DNA from: Phycisphaerales bacterium
GTDB lineage: Bacteria > Planctomycetota > Phycisphaerae > Phycisphaerales > UBA1924
Assembly (NCBI GenBank): GCA_028279375.1
Contig: JANQNW010000003.1
Span: 330,535 to 394,534 of the forward strand
DNA: 64,000 nt
Direction: 5' to 3'
The notes below the pieces were generated by a model, which was not told the origin of the DNA, ran no database searches, and worked only from the letters and a program-made list of their open reading frames with translations. Position numbers and translations under genes: made by a program. Below, piece after piece: positions 1-8,082 of the stretch. Within the stretch, counting starts at the first letter, position 1. Every line of letters begins with the position of its first letter.

Positions 1-1
1 C

Positions 2-754
2 GGGATGCAGATCGACCGCGGCGGCGCTCGCGGCGAATCGTCGAGTGAGACCGTCACTGACTCGGAGTTCGAGACCGAGTTCGGACGCCGCCACGTGCGC
101 GAGATCGATCCTCGCGGCTATGCGACTCGCATCAACGTGACAGTGAATGTGCCTCGCTCGTATTTCGCTGACTTGTGGCGCCAGGACGCCGGAGACGACG
201 CCACGGGGCGCGAACCGTCGGCGGAAGAGATCGATGAGGTCGTTCAGCTGGAGAAGGAGCGGCTGAAGAGCGACGTCAGCAACATGATCGTTACGAAGGA
301 CGACGAGGGGAATCAGACACAGGGAGATGTCATCGTCTCGATGATTCCGGACATCCAGCCGATGACCGCCGGACTCAGCGCCGGCGGCGGCGCGTTCGCG
401 TTCCTCGGTGGCGGCGGCGCGTCCGGGGAGGCCACGATCCCCTCGCTCGTGAAGACCGGTGTGCTCGGAACGCTCGCGCTTGGCGCGCTGGGAATCATGG
501 CGCTCTCGCTTCGCAAGGCGGCCAAGCCCGTTGATTTGCCGACGCCCGAGGAGATCGTCGGCGTGCCCCCGTCACTGGGAGATGACGCGGACATGGTTGG
601 CGAAGCCGATGAGGCGGAGGCTGCGCTGACGGGTGTCGAGATGTCGGATGACGATCTCGAGCGGCGCAAGATGATTGAACAGGTCTCTCACATGGTCGAG
701 GAGCGGCCCTCCGAAGCCGCCCAGCTTTTGACTCGCTGGATCCAGACTGACTGA
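2..754 (+). CDS. fliF: Flagellar MS-ring protein FliF, C-terminal part (5' end outside window)
   Basis: This is the C-terminal part of the MS-ring protein, the inner-membrane base of the flagellum on which the switch and export gate are built. The reading frame is open to the window edge, so the true start lies upstream; an internal ATG at 5 is probably not the start. A hydrophobic segment lies at about residues 148-168 counted from that ATG, preceded by a Gly-rich stretch. It is followed by an acidic cytoplasmic tail ending in a helix (MIEQVSHMVEERP, then LLTRWIQ), the usual FliG-binding end of FliF. fliG follows after 14 bases, as in most flagellar operons. Identity rests on the C-terminal pattern and context, and is strong. 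Confidence 0.9.
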   Translation, partial: GMQIDRGGARGESSSETVTDSEFETEFGRRHVREIDPRGYATRINVTVNVPRSYFADLWRQDAGDDATGREPSAEEIDEVVQLEKERLKSDVSNMIVTKDDEGNQTQGDVIVSMIPDIQPMTAGLSAGGGAFAFLGGGGASGEATIPSLVKTGVLGTLALGALGIMALSLRKAAKPVDLPTPEEIVGVPPSLGDDADMVGEADEAEAALTGVEMSDDDLERRKMIEQVSHMVEERPSEAAQLLTRWIQTD

Positions 755-768
755 CGCACAGAGGACTC

Positions 769-1809
769 ATGCCCCGCAAGCCCGGCGACAAGCTGCCATC
801 TGATCCGCGTGAGCTCGAGGGACTCACGCGCGCAGCCATTCTGGTGCTCTCGTTGGATGTCGAGGCCGCGAGCAGAATCCTGAAGGAACTGGACGCGGAG
901 TCACTGGAGGAGGTGACGCGCGAACTCGCCGGCCTGGGGCGCGTGCCGGACAACATTCGCGTCTCGGTTGTCGAAGAGTTCTATGCGATGTCGCTCGCCT
1001 CGCAGTACGCGAATGAGGGCGGCCTCGATTACGCGAAGGTCCTCCTGAAGCAGGCGATCGACCCGGGGCTGGCCGACAAGGTGCTCAGCCGCATTCAGAC
1101 ACAAGTGCAGAAGACGCCGTTCTCGTTCCTGCAGAAGGCCGAGAGCGAGAACCTGCTGACGTTTATCCAGGACGAGCATCCGCAGACGATTGCGCTGATT
1201 CTCTGCCACCTCCCGCATTACAAGGCCGCCGAGATTCTCACCGGCCTTGCCATGCAGAAGCAGATCGAGGTCATCAAGCGCATCGCGAATATGGAGCAGA
1301 CCAATCCGGAGGTCATACGTGAGGTCGAACGCGGCCTCGAGTCGCGCCTGTCGAGCATGCTCGTGCAGTCCATGGAGAAGGCAGGCGGCGTGGATTCTGT
1401 CGCTGAGATGCTCAATCTCGCAGATCGCGCAAGTGAGAAATCGATCATGGAGCGACTCGAGGCGGAGGATCCGGATCTCGTCGAGCAGATTCGGCGGCTC
1501 ATGTTCGTGTTCGAGGACATCCTGCTTGTCAACGACAAAGGCATCCAGGCGGTGCTCAAGGAAGTCGACAACGACGAACTCGCGCTGGCCCTCAAGACAG
1601 CCTCCGACGAACTGCGTCAGAAGATCTTCTCGAACATGTCCGAGCGCGCATCCCAGCTCATTCAGGAAGAGATGGAGTTCATGGGACCCGTCCGCGTCAG
1701 CGACGTGGAGGGATCGCAACAGCGCATCGTCGATGTGGTGCGCAGGCTCGAGGACGCCGGCGAGATCATCGTCGCCGGTCGCGGCGGCGAAAGCGAGATG
1801 ATCGTTTGA
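769..1809 (+). CDS. fliG: Flagellar motor switch protein FliG
   Basis: FliG is the rotor protein of the C-ring. It binds the FliF tail and receives torque from MotA. The 346-residue length is normal for the family. The middle-domain EHPQ motif is at about residues 136-139 (DEHPQTIALIL). The C-terminal domain carries the charged torque helix region (KEVDNDELALALKTASDELR). The end, GPVRVSDVEGSQQRIVDVVR, is typical of FliG. It sits between fliF and fliH in the same transcription unit. The ATG at 769 follows a weak AGAGGA ribosome-binding site. Confidence 0.97.
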   Translation: MPRKPGDKLPSDPRELEGLTRAAILVLSLDVEAASRILKELDAESLEEVTRELAGLGRVPDNIRVSVVEEFYAMSLASQYANEGGLDYAKVLLKQAIDPGLADKVLSRIQTQVQKTPFSFLQKAESENLLTFIQDEHPQTIALILCHLPHYKAAEILTGLAMQKQIEVIKRIANMEQTNPEVIREVERGLESRLSSMLVQSMEKAGGVDSVAEMLNLADRASEKSIMERLEAEDPDLVEQIRRLMFVFEDILLVNDKGIQAVLKEVDNDELALALKTASDELRQKIFSNMSERASQLIQEEMEFMGPVRVSDVEGSQQRIVDVVRRLEDAGEIIVAGRGGESEMIV

Positions 1810-1852
1810 CGGCGTCGCTCGGTGACGTCGCCCGGAAGGGGGCTGCGCCGCG

Positions 1853-2641
1853 ATGGCGCTGATCAAGAACGCTAACACGACCAACCTGGTGCGCGACGCG
1901 ATCGTGCTCGATCTGGGCGATCTGCAGCGACAGGCGGAGCGAATCAAATCGCGCGCGCGAGAGCGCGCTGATCGCGTCATCGCGAAAGCTCGTGACGAGC
2001 GCGAGCGCCTGATCTCAGGAGCGTACGAAGAAGGTCTCGAGCGCGGACTCGAGGAAGGACGCGCGCAAGGACGCGCTGAGGGCCACGAGGCCGGGCGTGC
2101 TGAGATCCTGGGCGAGGCCCGGGAGGAGTTTGATCATCTCTCGCAGACCTGGACTCAGGCCCTCGATGCGTTCGCCGAGCGGCGGGAACAGCTCTTCCTG
2201 AATGCGCGCACCGAGGTGATTGCGCTCGCGTTGACGATCGCGGCGAAGATCGTCAAGCGCGTTGTCGAAGTCGATCCCCTTGTCGTCCGTGATCAGATGG
2301 CTGCGGCGATGGATCTCCTCCGCGATCAGACGCGATTCGTCATCAGTGTCCATCCGGACGACCAGAAGGTCGCGGAGGAAGCGCTGCCCGAGCTCATCGC
2401 TCGTCTCGGTGGCGACCCGCATGCGCGAATCGTCCTGGACGACACGCTGCAGCGTGGATCGTGCGTGGTGGACACCGCCTCCGGTCGGATTGACGCGGGC
2501 GTCGAGTCGCAGCTGGAGGTGATCATCGACGCGATCTCGCCGATCGGCGCGCTGGGCGGAATCAAGGACTGGATGCATCCGGAGTCCACGCAGAGCGCTG
2601 AATCAGGCGAGACTCCATCCGAAGACAGCGAGGAGACATGA
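1853..2641 (+). CDS. fliH: Flagellar assembly protein FliH
   Basis: FliH is the regulatory stator-like subunit that tethers the FliI ATPase to the export gate and C-ring. The 262-residue protein has a charged N-terminal half rich in Arg, Glu and Gly (EEGLERGLEEGRAQGRAEGH). This is the glycine-repeat helix typical of FliH/YscL. A C-terminal domain follows (ALTIAAKIVKRVV, then RGSCVVDTASGRIDAGVESQL) that is typical of FliH and of V/F-type ATPase E subunits. Its stop overlaps the start of fliI by 4 bases (ATGA), implying translational coupling with its partner. Confidence 0.93.
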   Translation: MALIKNANTTNLVRDAIVLDLGDLQRQAERIKSRARERADRVIAKARDERERLISGAYEEGLERGLEEGRAQGRAEGHEAGRAEILGEAREEFDHLSQTWTQALDAFAERREQLFLNARTEVIALALTIAAKIVKRVVEVDPLVVRDQMAAAMDLLRDQTRFVISVHPDDQKVAEEALPELIARLGGDPHARIVLDDTLQRGSCVVDTASGRIDAGVESQLEVIIDAISPIGALGGIKDWMHPESTQSAESGETPSEDSEET

Positions 2642-3999
2642 GCATTCTCGCGCCTGAGCAGGCGGGCGTCGAGGCGACGACCCCCGTTGTCGTGAGAGGA
2701 TCAGTCGCGTCGGTTCGCGGACTGACCCTGCTGGTTGATGATCTTCCTCTCGCCATCGGCGCACTCGTGCATATTCACATATCGTCCGATGGCGCGCAGC
2801 GACCCGGTGAGGTCATCGGATTCGACGGCCCACGCGCCGTCGTGATGTTGCTTGGAGCGACTTCCGGAATCAGCTCAGGGGATCCGGTTCTTGGGGCTGT
2901 GGCCTCGCCCACGGTGCGCGTCGGCGAGCGCATGCTTGGTCGCGTCATGAACGGACTGGGTCGACCGATCGATGGGAAGGGGCCGATCTACGAGACAACG
3001 CCGGCGCCGCTAAACCCCTCGCCGCTGGGGCCGCTTCAGCGTCGGCGCATCCAGGAGGCGCTGCCGACGGGTGTGCGAGCGATCGATCTGATGACGACTG
3101 TTGGTCGCGGACAGCGTCTCGGGATCTTCGCCGGACCGGGCGTCGGCAAATCCACGTTGCTCGGACAGATTGCGCGGAACACCGAGGCTGATGTGAACGT
3201 GATCGCGCTCGTGGGCGAGCGCGGGCGAGAGGTCCAGGACTTCATCCACGCGTCGCTTGGTGACGAAGGACTTGGCAGGTCAGCGCTCTTCGTCTCGACC
3301 AGCGATGAATCGCCGCTGCTCCGGATTCGGGCTGTCTGGATGGCGTGCGCACTTGCTGAGCTGTATCGCGATCATGGCGCCGACGTCATGTTGCTGATGG
3401 ATTCGGTGACACGATTCGCTCAGGCGCTGCGACAGGTCGGCCTCGCCGTTGGCGAGCCGCCGGCGACGAAGGGATACACGCCAAGCGTCTTCGCGGCGCT
3501 GCCGCTTTTGCTCGAGCGCGCCGGCGCCGTTCAGGGAGGCGGTTCGATTACCGGCATCTACACGATCCTGGTCGAGGGCGACGACATGACCGAGCCGATC
3601 GCCGACGCAGCGCGCGGCGTGCTCGATGGTCATCTGATTCTGTCTCGTGATCTGGCGCGCAAGGGCCATTACCCCGCGATCGACCCACTGGATTCGATCA
3701 GCCGCGTCGCCACGGAAGTGACGTCGGCTGCGCATGTCGCGGCGCGGGCGATGATCCAGCGCATGCTCGCGGCGTATCGCGACGTCCAGGACTTGGTGCA
3801 GATCGGCGCGTACGCCCGCGGCTCGAATCCGACTGCGGATGTGGCGATTCACTTCAAGGATCGGATCGACGAACTACTTCAGCAAGGCGCCGGCGAGGAG
3901 GAGCCTTTCGATCAGTCATCGGCGCGTCTGATCACGCTTGCGACGGAGATCGGGGCGGTTCTTCAGAGCGCGGAGGCGGCGAACGCACGGCAGGAGTAG
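2638..3999 (+). CDS. fliI: Flagellum-specific export ATPase FliI
   Basis: FliI is the ATPase of the flagellar type III secretion apparatus, related to the F1 beta subunit. The Walker A loop GPGVGKST is at about residues 166-173, followed by the FliI signature GERGREVQDFI. The Walker B strand VMLLMDSVTRFA and the motif GEPPATKGYTPSVFA are also present. The length of 453 aa is normal. The ATG overlaps the fliH stop. It is one of the clearest assignments in the window. Confidence 0.98.
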   Translation: MSILAPEQAGVEATTPVVVRGSVASVRGLTLLVDDLPLAIGALVHIHISSDGAQRPGEVIGFDGPRAVVMLLGATSGISSGDPVLGAVASPTVRVGERMLGRVMNGLGRPIDGKGPIYETTPAPLNPSPLGPLQRRRIQEALPTGVRAIDLMTTVGRGQRLGIFAGPGVGKSTLLGQIARNTEADVNVIALVGERGREVQDFIHASLGDEGLGRSALFVSTSDESPLLRIRAVWMACALAELYRDHGADVMLLMDSVTRFAQALRQVGLAVGEPPATKGYTPSVFAALPLLLERAGAVQGGGSITGIYTILVEGDDMTEPIADAARGVLDGHLILSRDLARKGHYPAIDPLDSISRVATEVTSAAHVAARAMIQRMLAAYRDVQDLVQIGAYARGSNPTADVAIHFKDRIDELLQQGAGEEEPFDQSSARLITLATEIGAVLQSAEAANARQE

Positions 4000-4021
4000 T
4001 GCGGCGCGAGATCCATAAGAC

Positions 4022-4501
4022 ATGGCCCGATTCAGGTTCCCACTTCAGCGACTACTCGAGCATCGCCTCCGCGAGGAGCGCGAGAAGCAGCATGCGGTGG
4101 CGGAATGCGAAACCGAGCGCGCGCGGATCGAAGATGAGATTCGACGCCGACAGCGATCGATTACGGCGTTCAAATCAGATCTGCGCGATTCATTGGCCGG
4201 TGGTGCGACCGGTCGCTTCGACGTGACATCCGTGAGACTGCAGGCGAACGCCTCGTTGAGCATGGTCTTCCAGACGCAGCAACTCGCGATTCAACTCGCT
4301 GGAGTCCACCGTCGGCTTGACGCGGCGCGCGCCGAACTCCTCGAGAAAACGACGCAACGCAGGGCTGTGGAACTCCTTCGCGACCGGCAATTCGAGGAGT
4401 GGAGGCGGGATCAGCTGAAGAGAGAGTTTCGAGAACTCGATGAGATCGCGATGAAGGGTGTCGCAGCCCGTCGGATGGTCGATGAGGAGGCGTGGCGATG
4501 A
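4022..4501 (+). CDS. fliJ: Flagellar export chaperone FliJ
   Basis: FliJ is a small coiled-coil protein inserted in the FliI hexamer, helping export chaperone cycling. The 159 residues are almost wholly helical and charged, beginning MARFRFPLQRLLEHRLREER, which is the usual FliJ opening. Sequence alone gives a weak match because the family is divergent. Size, coiled-coil character and position directly after fliI make the call firm. Its stop overlaps the start of the next gene. Confidence 0.88.
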   Translation: MARFRFPLQRLLEHRLREEREKQHAVAECETERARIEDEIRRRQRSITAFKSDLRDSLAGGATGRFDVTSVRLQANASLSMVFQTQQLAIQLAGVHRRLDAARAELLEKTTQRRAVELLRDRQFEEWRRDQLKREFRELDEIAMKGVAARRMVDEEAWR

Positions 4502-5184
4502 TGAAGTCTCTCCGGACAATTGTGACAGTGATGGCGATCGCGAATCTGCTGGCGCTTCTCGGATTCGTCGGCTGGCTCCACATGACGGATCGCCTCGACC
4601 TGGAGCGTGTCGAGCGTGTCCGCGAGATCTTCAGCGAGACGCGCGCTGAGCAGGAGGCGCGAGAGGAGGAAGAGCGGCGCGAGGCGGACCGTCTTGCCCG
4701 GGAGCAGGAGGAGGCGATTCGGGCCGGGATGCCTCCGCTCACTGCGGAGGACGTGCTCGATCGACGGCGCGGTCAGAATGATGTCGCGGCGCAGGCGCTG
4801 CAACGTCTGAAGCGCGAAGTCACGGATCTTCAGCGGACGCTCAGGCGGGAGCGAGAGGCGCTTGATGCTCGCATTGCAGAGTTCGAACGGGAGAAGGAAG
4901 AGTTCAACTCGATGCGCCAGCGTCTGGCGAGCATTGAGGCCGGTGAGCAGTTCAAGAAGACCGTTACGCTGTACGAGAGCCTGCCGGCAGACAAAGCGCA
5001 GGCGCTCATGGCCGAACTGCTCGCCAGCGGGAAGGTCGAGCAGGTGGTCTCATACCTGAATGCGATGCAATCCCGTTCGGCGAAGAAGATCGTCGAGCGA
5101 TTCGAGGATCCGTCTGTGGCAGCCGATTTGCTCGAACGCCTCAGGACGCGCGGCCTTCAGGCCAGCGTTCCTGAGGACGAATGA
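4498..5184 (+). CDS. MotE-like flagellar protein (TM, coiled coil, MgtE-N-like domain)
   Basis: A membrane-anchored helical protein in the FliJ-FliK interval. Residues about 6-27 form one transmembrane helix. Two long charged coiled-coil stretches follow (around 40-70 and 100-145). The C-terminal domain (VTLYESLPADKAQALMAELL, then VVSYLNAMQSRSAKKIVERF) has the helical-repeat pattern seen in MgtE N-terminal domains and in MotE, the periplasmic chaperone of MotC/MotB-type stator proteins. Start codons are possible at GTG 4492, ATG 4498 and ATG 4501. ATG 4498 gives an ATGA overlap with fliJ. MotE is the best guess; a lineage-specific FliK partner is the alternative. Confidence 0.72.
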   Translation: MMKSLRTIVTVMAIANLLALLGFVGWLHMTDRLDLERVERVREIFSETRAEQEAREEEERREADRLAREQEEAIRAGMPPLTAEDVLDRRRGQNDVAAQALQRLKREVTDLQRTLRREREALDARIAEFEREKEEFNSMRQRLASIEAGEQFKKTVTLYESLPADKAQALMAELLASGKVEQVVSYLNAMQSRSAKKIVERFEDPSVAADLLERLRTRGLQASVPEDE

Positions 5185-6942
5185 ATGCTGAAGATACAGT
5201 ACGCACCTCCCCCGACACTCCCCGAATCTCGAGCGACACCCCAGCGCACGGCGCAGAATCCGGGAACTGAGCGCCTCGTTGAGCCTGCAGATTCCGGATT
5301 CAAGAGCGCACTGCGACGGCGCACCGACGCGACGCAGCAGCGCACCGGATCCACCACGCGCACAGATGACTCAGCATCGAGGCAAGAACTCACTGGGACC
5401 AAAGCGGATTCTGCGCAGGATTCAAAAGCTGAGACTTCAGCAGGCGACGGGATCGAGTCGCACGGCGACGAGAAGGCAGATTCACCGCACGGTAAGGAGC
5501 AAGTCGCATCGCCGACGACTCGCCAAGCTGAGGGCGACGAATCGGAGGCAATCGCAGAACCACCGGGAGCCGAGCAGTCAGAGCAGGTCGAAAACGACGC
5601 CCCGATCGCGTTGTCGAATCCTGAGAGCGCCGCGATCCCGATTGCCTCGAATCACGTGCTTCAGGGCGTCGTCATCACCGGCCAGGAGAGGACGCCGTCC
5701 CCCGATGGAATCCGGGAAGCGCCGTCGGCGCCGAGGACGCCTGTCAGCGCGATCGAGGGGTCACGCGTTCTCTCGCAGGATCGCTTGCAGACGAGCGACC
5801 CTGACATTGTGTCGCCGGGTCGGGACTTCCGAGTGGTGACTGAACATGCTGATGAGGGAATAGTCCGAGATTCGGAATCGAAGGTCGCTCGCGTCCGAGC
5901 AGAAGCCGCCGCAGGAGTGCACTCGGCCTCGAATCGAGAAGAGGTCGAGCAGCTCGCGGTCAGGACCCCGACCGATGTTGGAACACCAGCGGCGTTGACA
6001 CAGACCGGCGCGGAGGCGACTGCGAACGCGTCACGCGTTGTGCAGGATCCGACATCCCGGTTGCCGGAGAGTCCGGCCTCGAGTCGGGTCGCTGAGGTGT
6101 CGGCGCCGCTGCAGCCGACTGCCGAGGCGCTCGATCATCAAGGCGCGCAGGATGGCGGCGCGGATTCGAGGCGGGAGCCCCATGCTTCAGCGACGTCGCA
6201 GGTGTCGATCGAAGCAGGCCATGCCGAGCGTCAGAGCGTTGGCAGTCGCTTCGAAGTCAATGAAGCCTCGAATGCGCGACCAGAGGCTCCTCAGCCGGCG
6301 ACTCCGGCTGCTCAGGGCGCGGCTGAAGTCGCGAGTCGTGTCGAGACCGTCAATCAACGCGCAGGACCTGCGCAACCTGCCACTCTTGCGTCGCCTCTGG
6401 GCGCACAGATTGCGACCGATGACATTGAGGCGCCGTTTCAGGCGTCTGTCTCGCGCGCAGTTTCCGCCGTCGTACGGCAGCAGGGTGGATCGCTCACCGT
6501 GCGTTTGTCGCCTCCCATGCTTGGTTCTCTGAAGATCGAGATGGTGATGGATAGGGGAGTCGTCGAGGCGCGATTCGAAACAACAACCGCGCAGGCACAG
6601 GAGTTGCTTACGAATAACCTGGCGCAGCTCAAGAGCACACTCGAGAGCCGCGGACTCAGCGTGGAGAAGCTGAGTGTGCAGACTGTATCGCAGGCGGCTC
6701 ACGGATCGAGCGCTGCGACGAGCGAGCAGGATGCGAGCTCAGATGAGCATCAGCGGCAAGGTTCGGGCCAGCATGACGCGGGCGACGGGCGAAGCCGCGG
6801 CGGATTCGATCGATCGTTCGAGCAGGAGGCGAGGCGGTCAGATCAACATGACGACGGCTGGCGTCCGGAGGACGCCGGGGACGAGTCGGCGGAGCCGAGC
6901 TTTGATCAGCGCGTACGACTGAGGCTGAACGCCATCGCGTGA
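5185..6942 (+). CDS. fliK: Flagellar hook-length control protein FliK
   Basis: FliK is the secreted ruler that measures hook length and switches export specificity by acting on FlhB. The first about 420 residues are low-complexity, rich in Ala, Ser, Glu, Pro and Gln, as expected for an extended ruler. A compact Flg_hook domain lies at about residues 424-495, with the motif GGSLTVRLSPPMLGSLKIEM followed by helices resembling the family (AQELLTNNLAQLKSTLESRG). A charged tail with His, Asp and Arg ends the protein. The start codon follows the previous stop directly (TGAATG). flgD and flgE, whose products it controls, are downstream. Confidence 0.93.
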   Translation: MLKIQYAPPPTLPESRATPQRTAQNPGTERLVEPADSGFKSALRRRTDATQQRTGSTTRTDDSASRQELTGTKADSAQDSKAETSAGDGIESHGDEKADSPHGKEQVASPTTRQAEGDESEAIAEPPGAEQSEQVENDAPIALSNPESAAIPIASNHVLQGVVITGQERTPSPDGIREAPSAPRTPVSAIEGSRVLSQDRLQTSDPDIVSPGRDFRVVTEHADEGIVRDSESKVARVRAEAAAGVHSASNREEVEQLAVRTPTDVGTPAALTQTGAEATANASRVVQDPTSRLPESPASSRVAEVSAPLQPTAEALDHQGAQDGGADSRREPHASATSQVSIEAGHAERQSVGSRFEVNEASNARPEAPQPATPAAQGAAEVASRVETVNQRAGPAQPATLASPLGAQIATDDIEAPFQASVSRAVSAVVRQQGGSLTVRLSPPMLGSLKIEMVMDRGVVEARFETTTAQAQELLTNNLAQLKSTLESRGLSVEKLSVQTVSQAAHGSSAATSEQDASSDEHQRQGSGQHDAGDGRSRGGFDRSFEQEARRSDQHDDGWRPEDAGDESAEPSFDQRVRLRLNAIA

Positions 6943-7012
6943 GAATCGCGCGTGAGTTCAGACCCTCCGGGCGCATCAACGCACGAGACCAGCGTGCGCA
7001 TTGGAGCATGGC

Positions 7013-7450
7013 ATGTCCGCAATCAATGCAGCGACGAGTTCCCAGGTTCAGCAGAGCAGCGGCGGCGGATTCCGGGATCTGGCGAGTGAGGATTTCCTGC
7101 AGGTGATCTTCACTGAGCTTGCGAACCAGGATCCGCTTGCTCCGAACGACACGCAACAGCTGCTCGACCAGATCGGCACCATTCGTTCCATCGAGTCCGA
7201 CATCCAGCTCACAGAGAATCTCGAGTCAATTGTGCGCCAGAGCGAGACGGCGGCCGCAAGCAGCTACATAGGGAAGTACGTAACGGGCCTCTCGGAGTTC
7301 GGCGATCGCGTCGAGAACGTCGTTGGCTCCGTGTCAATCACCGAAGACGGTCCGATCCTCAACCTCCTCGACAACAATCGCGTTCCAATAGATCGCGTTG
7401 AGGAGATCTTTGATCCGCTGGTCTTCGAGTCCATCGTCAACGGCGGCTGA
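7013..7450 (+). CDS. flgD: Flagellar hook-capping protein FlgD (short form)
   Basis: FlgD caps the growing hook and is discarded later. The N-terminal signature is clear: FLQVIFTELANQDPLAPNDT, followed by a helix containing SIESDIQLTENL. At about 145 residues it is much shorter than enterobacterial FlgD (about 230). It keeps only a small part of the C-terminal Tudor/FnIII-like region (YIGKYVTGLSEFGDRVENVV). An in-frame TTG at 7001 is possible, but GGAG at 7003-7006 is well placed for the ATG at 7013. Confidence 0.92.
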   Translation: MSAINAATSSQVQQSSGGGFRDLASEDFLQVIFTELANQDPLAPNDTQQLLDQIGTIRSIESDIQLTENLESIVRQSETAAASSYIGKYVTGLSEFGDRVENVVGSVSITEDGPILNLLDNNRVPIDRVEEIFDPLVFESIVNGG

Positions 7451-7461
7451 TACGAACCGGC

Positions 7462-8067
7462 ATGTCGATCACATCGACCAATCTGCTTGCGGCATTGGGC
7501 GCCGGTGTCAACCAAGGCGCGCATGTCGAGCCTTGCGAAGGCTGCGCTGAGGATCTTGACTTCGGCGAACTTCTGGCGCTCGCCAGATCCGGGCGGATCG
7601 GTGGTCACCGACTGCTTCAGATCGGCGCGGGAGTTGGCGTCGAGTTGACTCCGATGCAGCTTGCAGAGATCTCGCGCGCTGCGGATGCGGCTGATGCCGC
7701 GGGGCTCCGGAGAACGCTGGCCGTGTACGACGGCACCGCCATGACAATTGACGTCGCATCTCGCACGATCGACTCGATCGTCGGCGACGATTCCCGCCTT
7801 GGCGAGCTCGTCACTGACATCGACTCGGCCGTCATTCTCACGAGCATCGCGAGCCCGGAGCTTGAGGAGGAAGAGGCCGCGCAGGCGGCTCGCCTCGGAC
7901 ATTCACATTTCGTGCTCGAGAGCAGGACGACGGGCTCTCTTGGGCGCGTGACCAACGGCGCTCTCGCGGATGCGCTTGCTGATGCGGGTGTCACGCTACG
8001 CGCGACCCAGCTCCCGTTGCAGGCAACAACAACCAACTCACCGGAGTCATCTCCGGTTTCGGCGTAA
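7462..8067 (+). CDS. Flagellar operon protein of the flg_new (TIGR02530-like) type
   Basis: The gene sits between flgD and flgE, the place of the small 'flagellar operon protein' family in Firmicutes and spirochetes. The central part (ELTPMQLAEISRAADAADAA, then AVYDGTAMTIDVASRTIDSI) fits that family's pattern: a helix ending in alternating Ala and charged residues, then two strands ending just after a Val/Ile-Asp segment. Both ends are longer than usual (201 aa), with an N-terminal Cys pair (EPCEGCAED) and an unstructured C-tail. Its biochemical role is unknown; a hook-assembly role is inferred from position only. Confidence 0.6.
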   Translation: MSITSTNLLAALGAGVNQGAHVEPCEGCAEDLDFGELLALARSGRIGGHRLLQIGAGVGVELTPMQLAEISRAADAADAAGLRRTLAVYDGTAMTIDVASRTIDSIVGDDSRLGELVTDIDSAVILTSIASPELEEEEAAQAARLGHSHFVLESRTTGSLGRVTNGALADALADAGVTLRATQLPLQATTTNSPESSPVSA

Positions 8068-8082
8068 GAAGGAGTTCAACGC

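Noticed and set aside
901..1980. A 359-codon open frame on the - strand across fliG and fliH
   Set aside because: It is a shadow of the GC-rich codon pattern in the real genes. The same holds for long antisense frames at 31060-32214, 33433-34578, 43631-44953, 52215-53540 and 61088-62317; none shows a domain.
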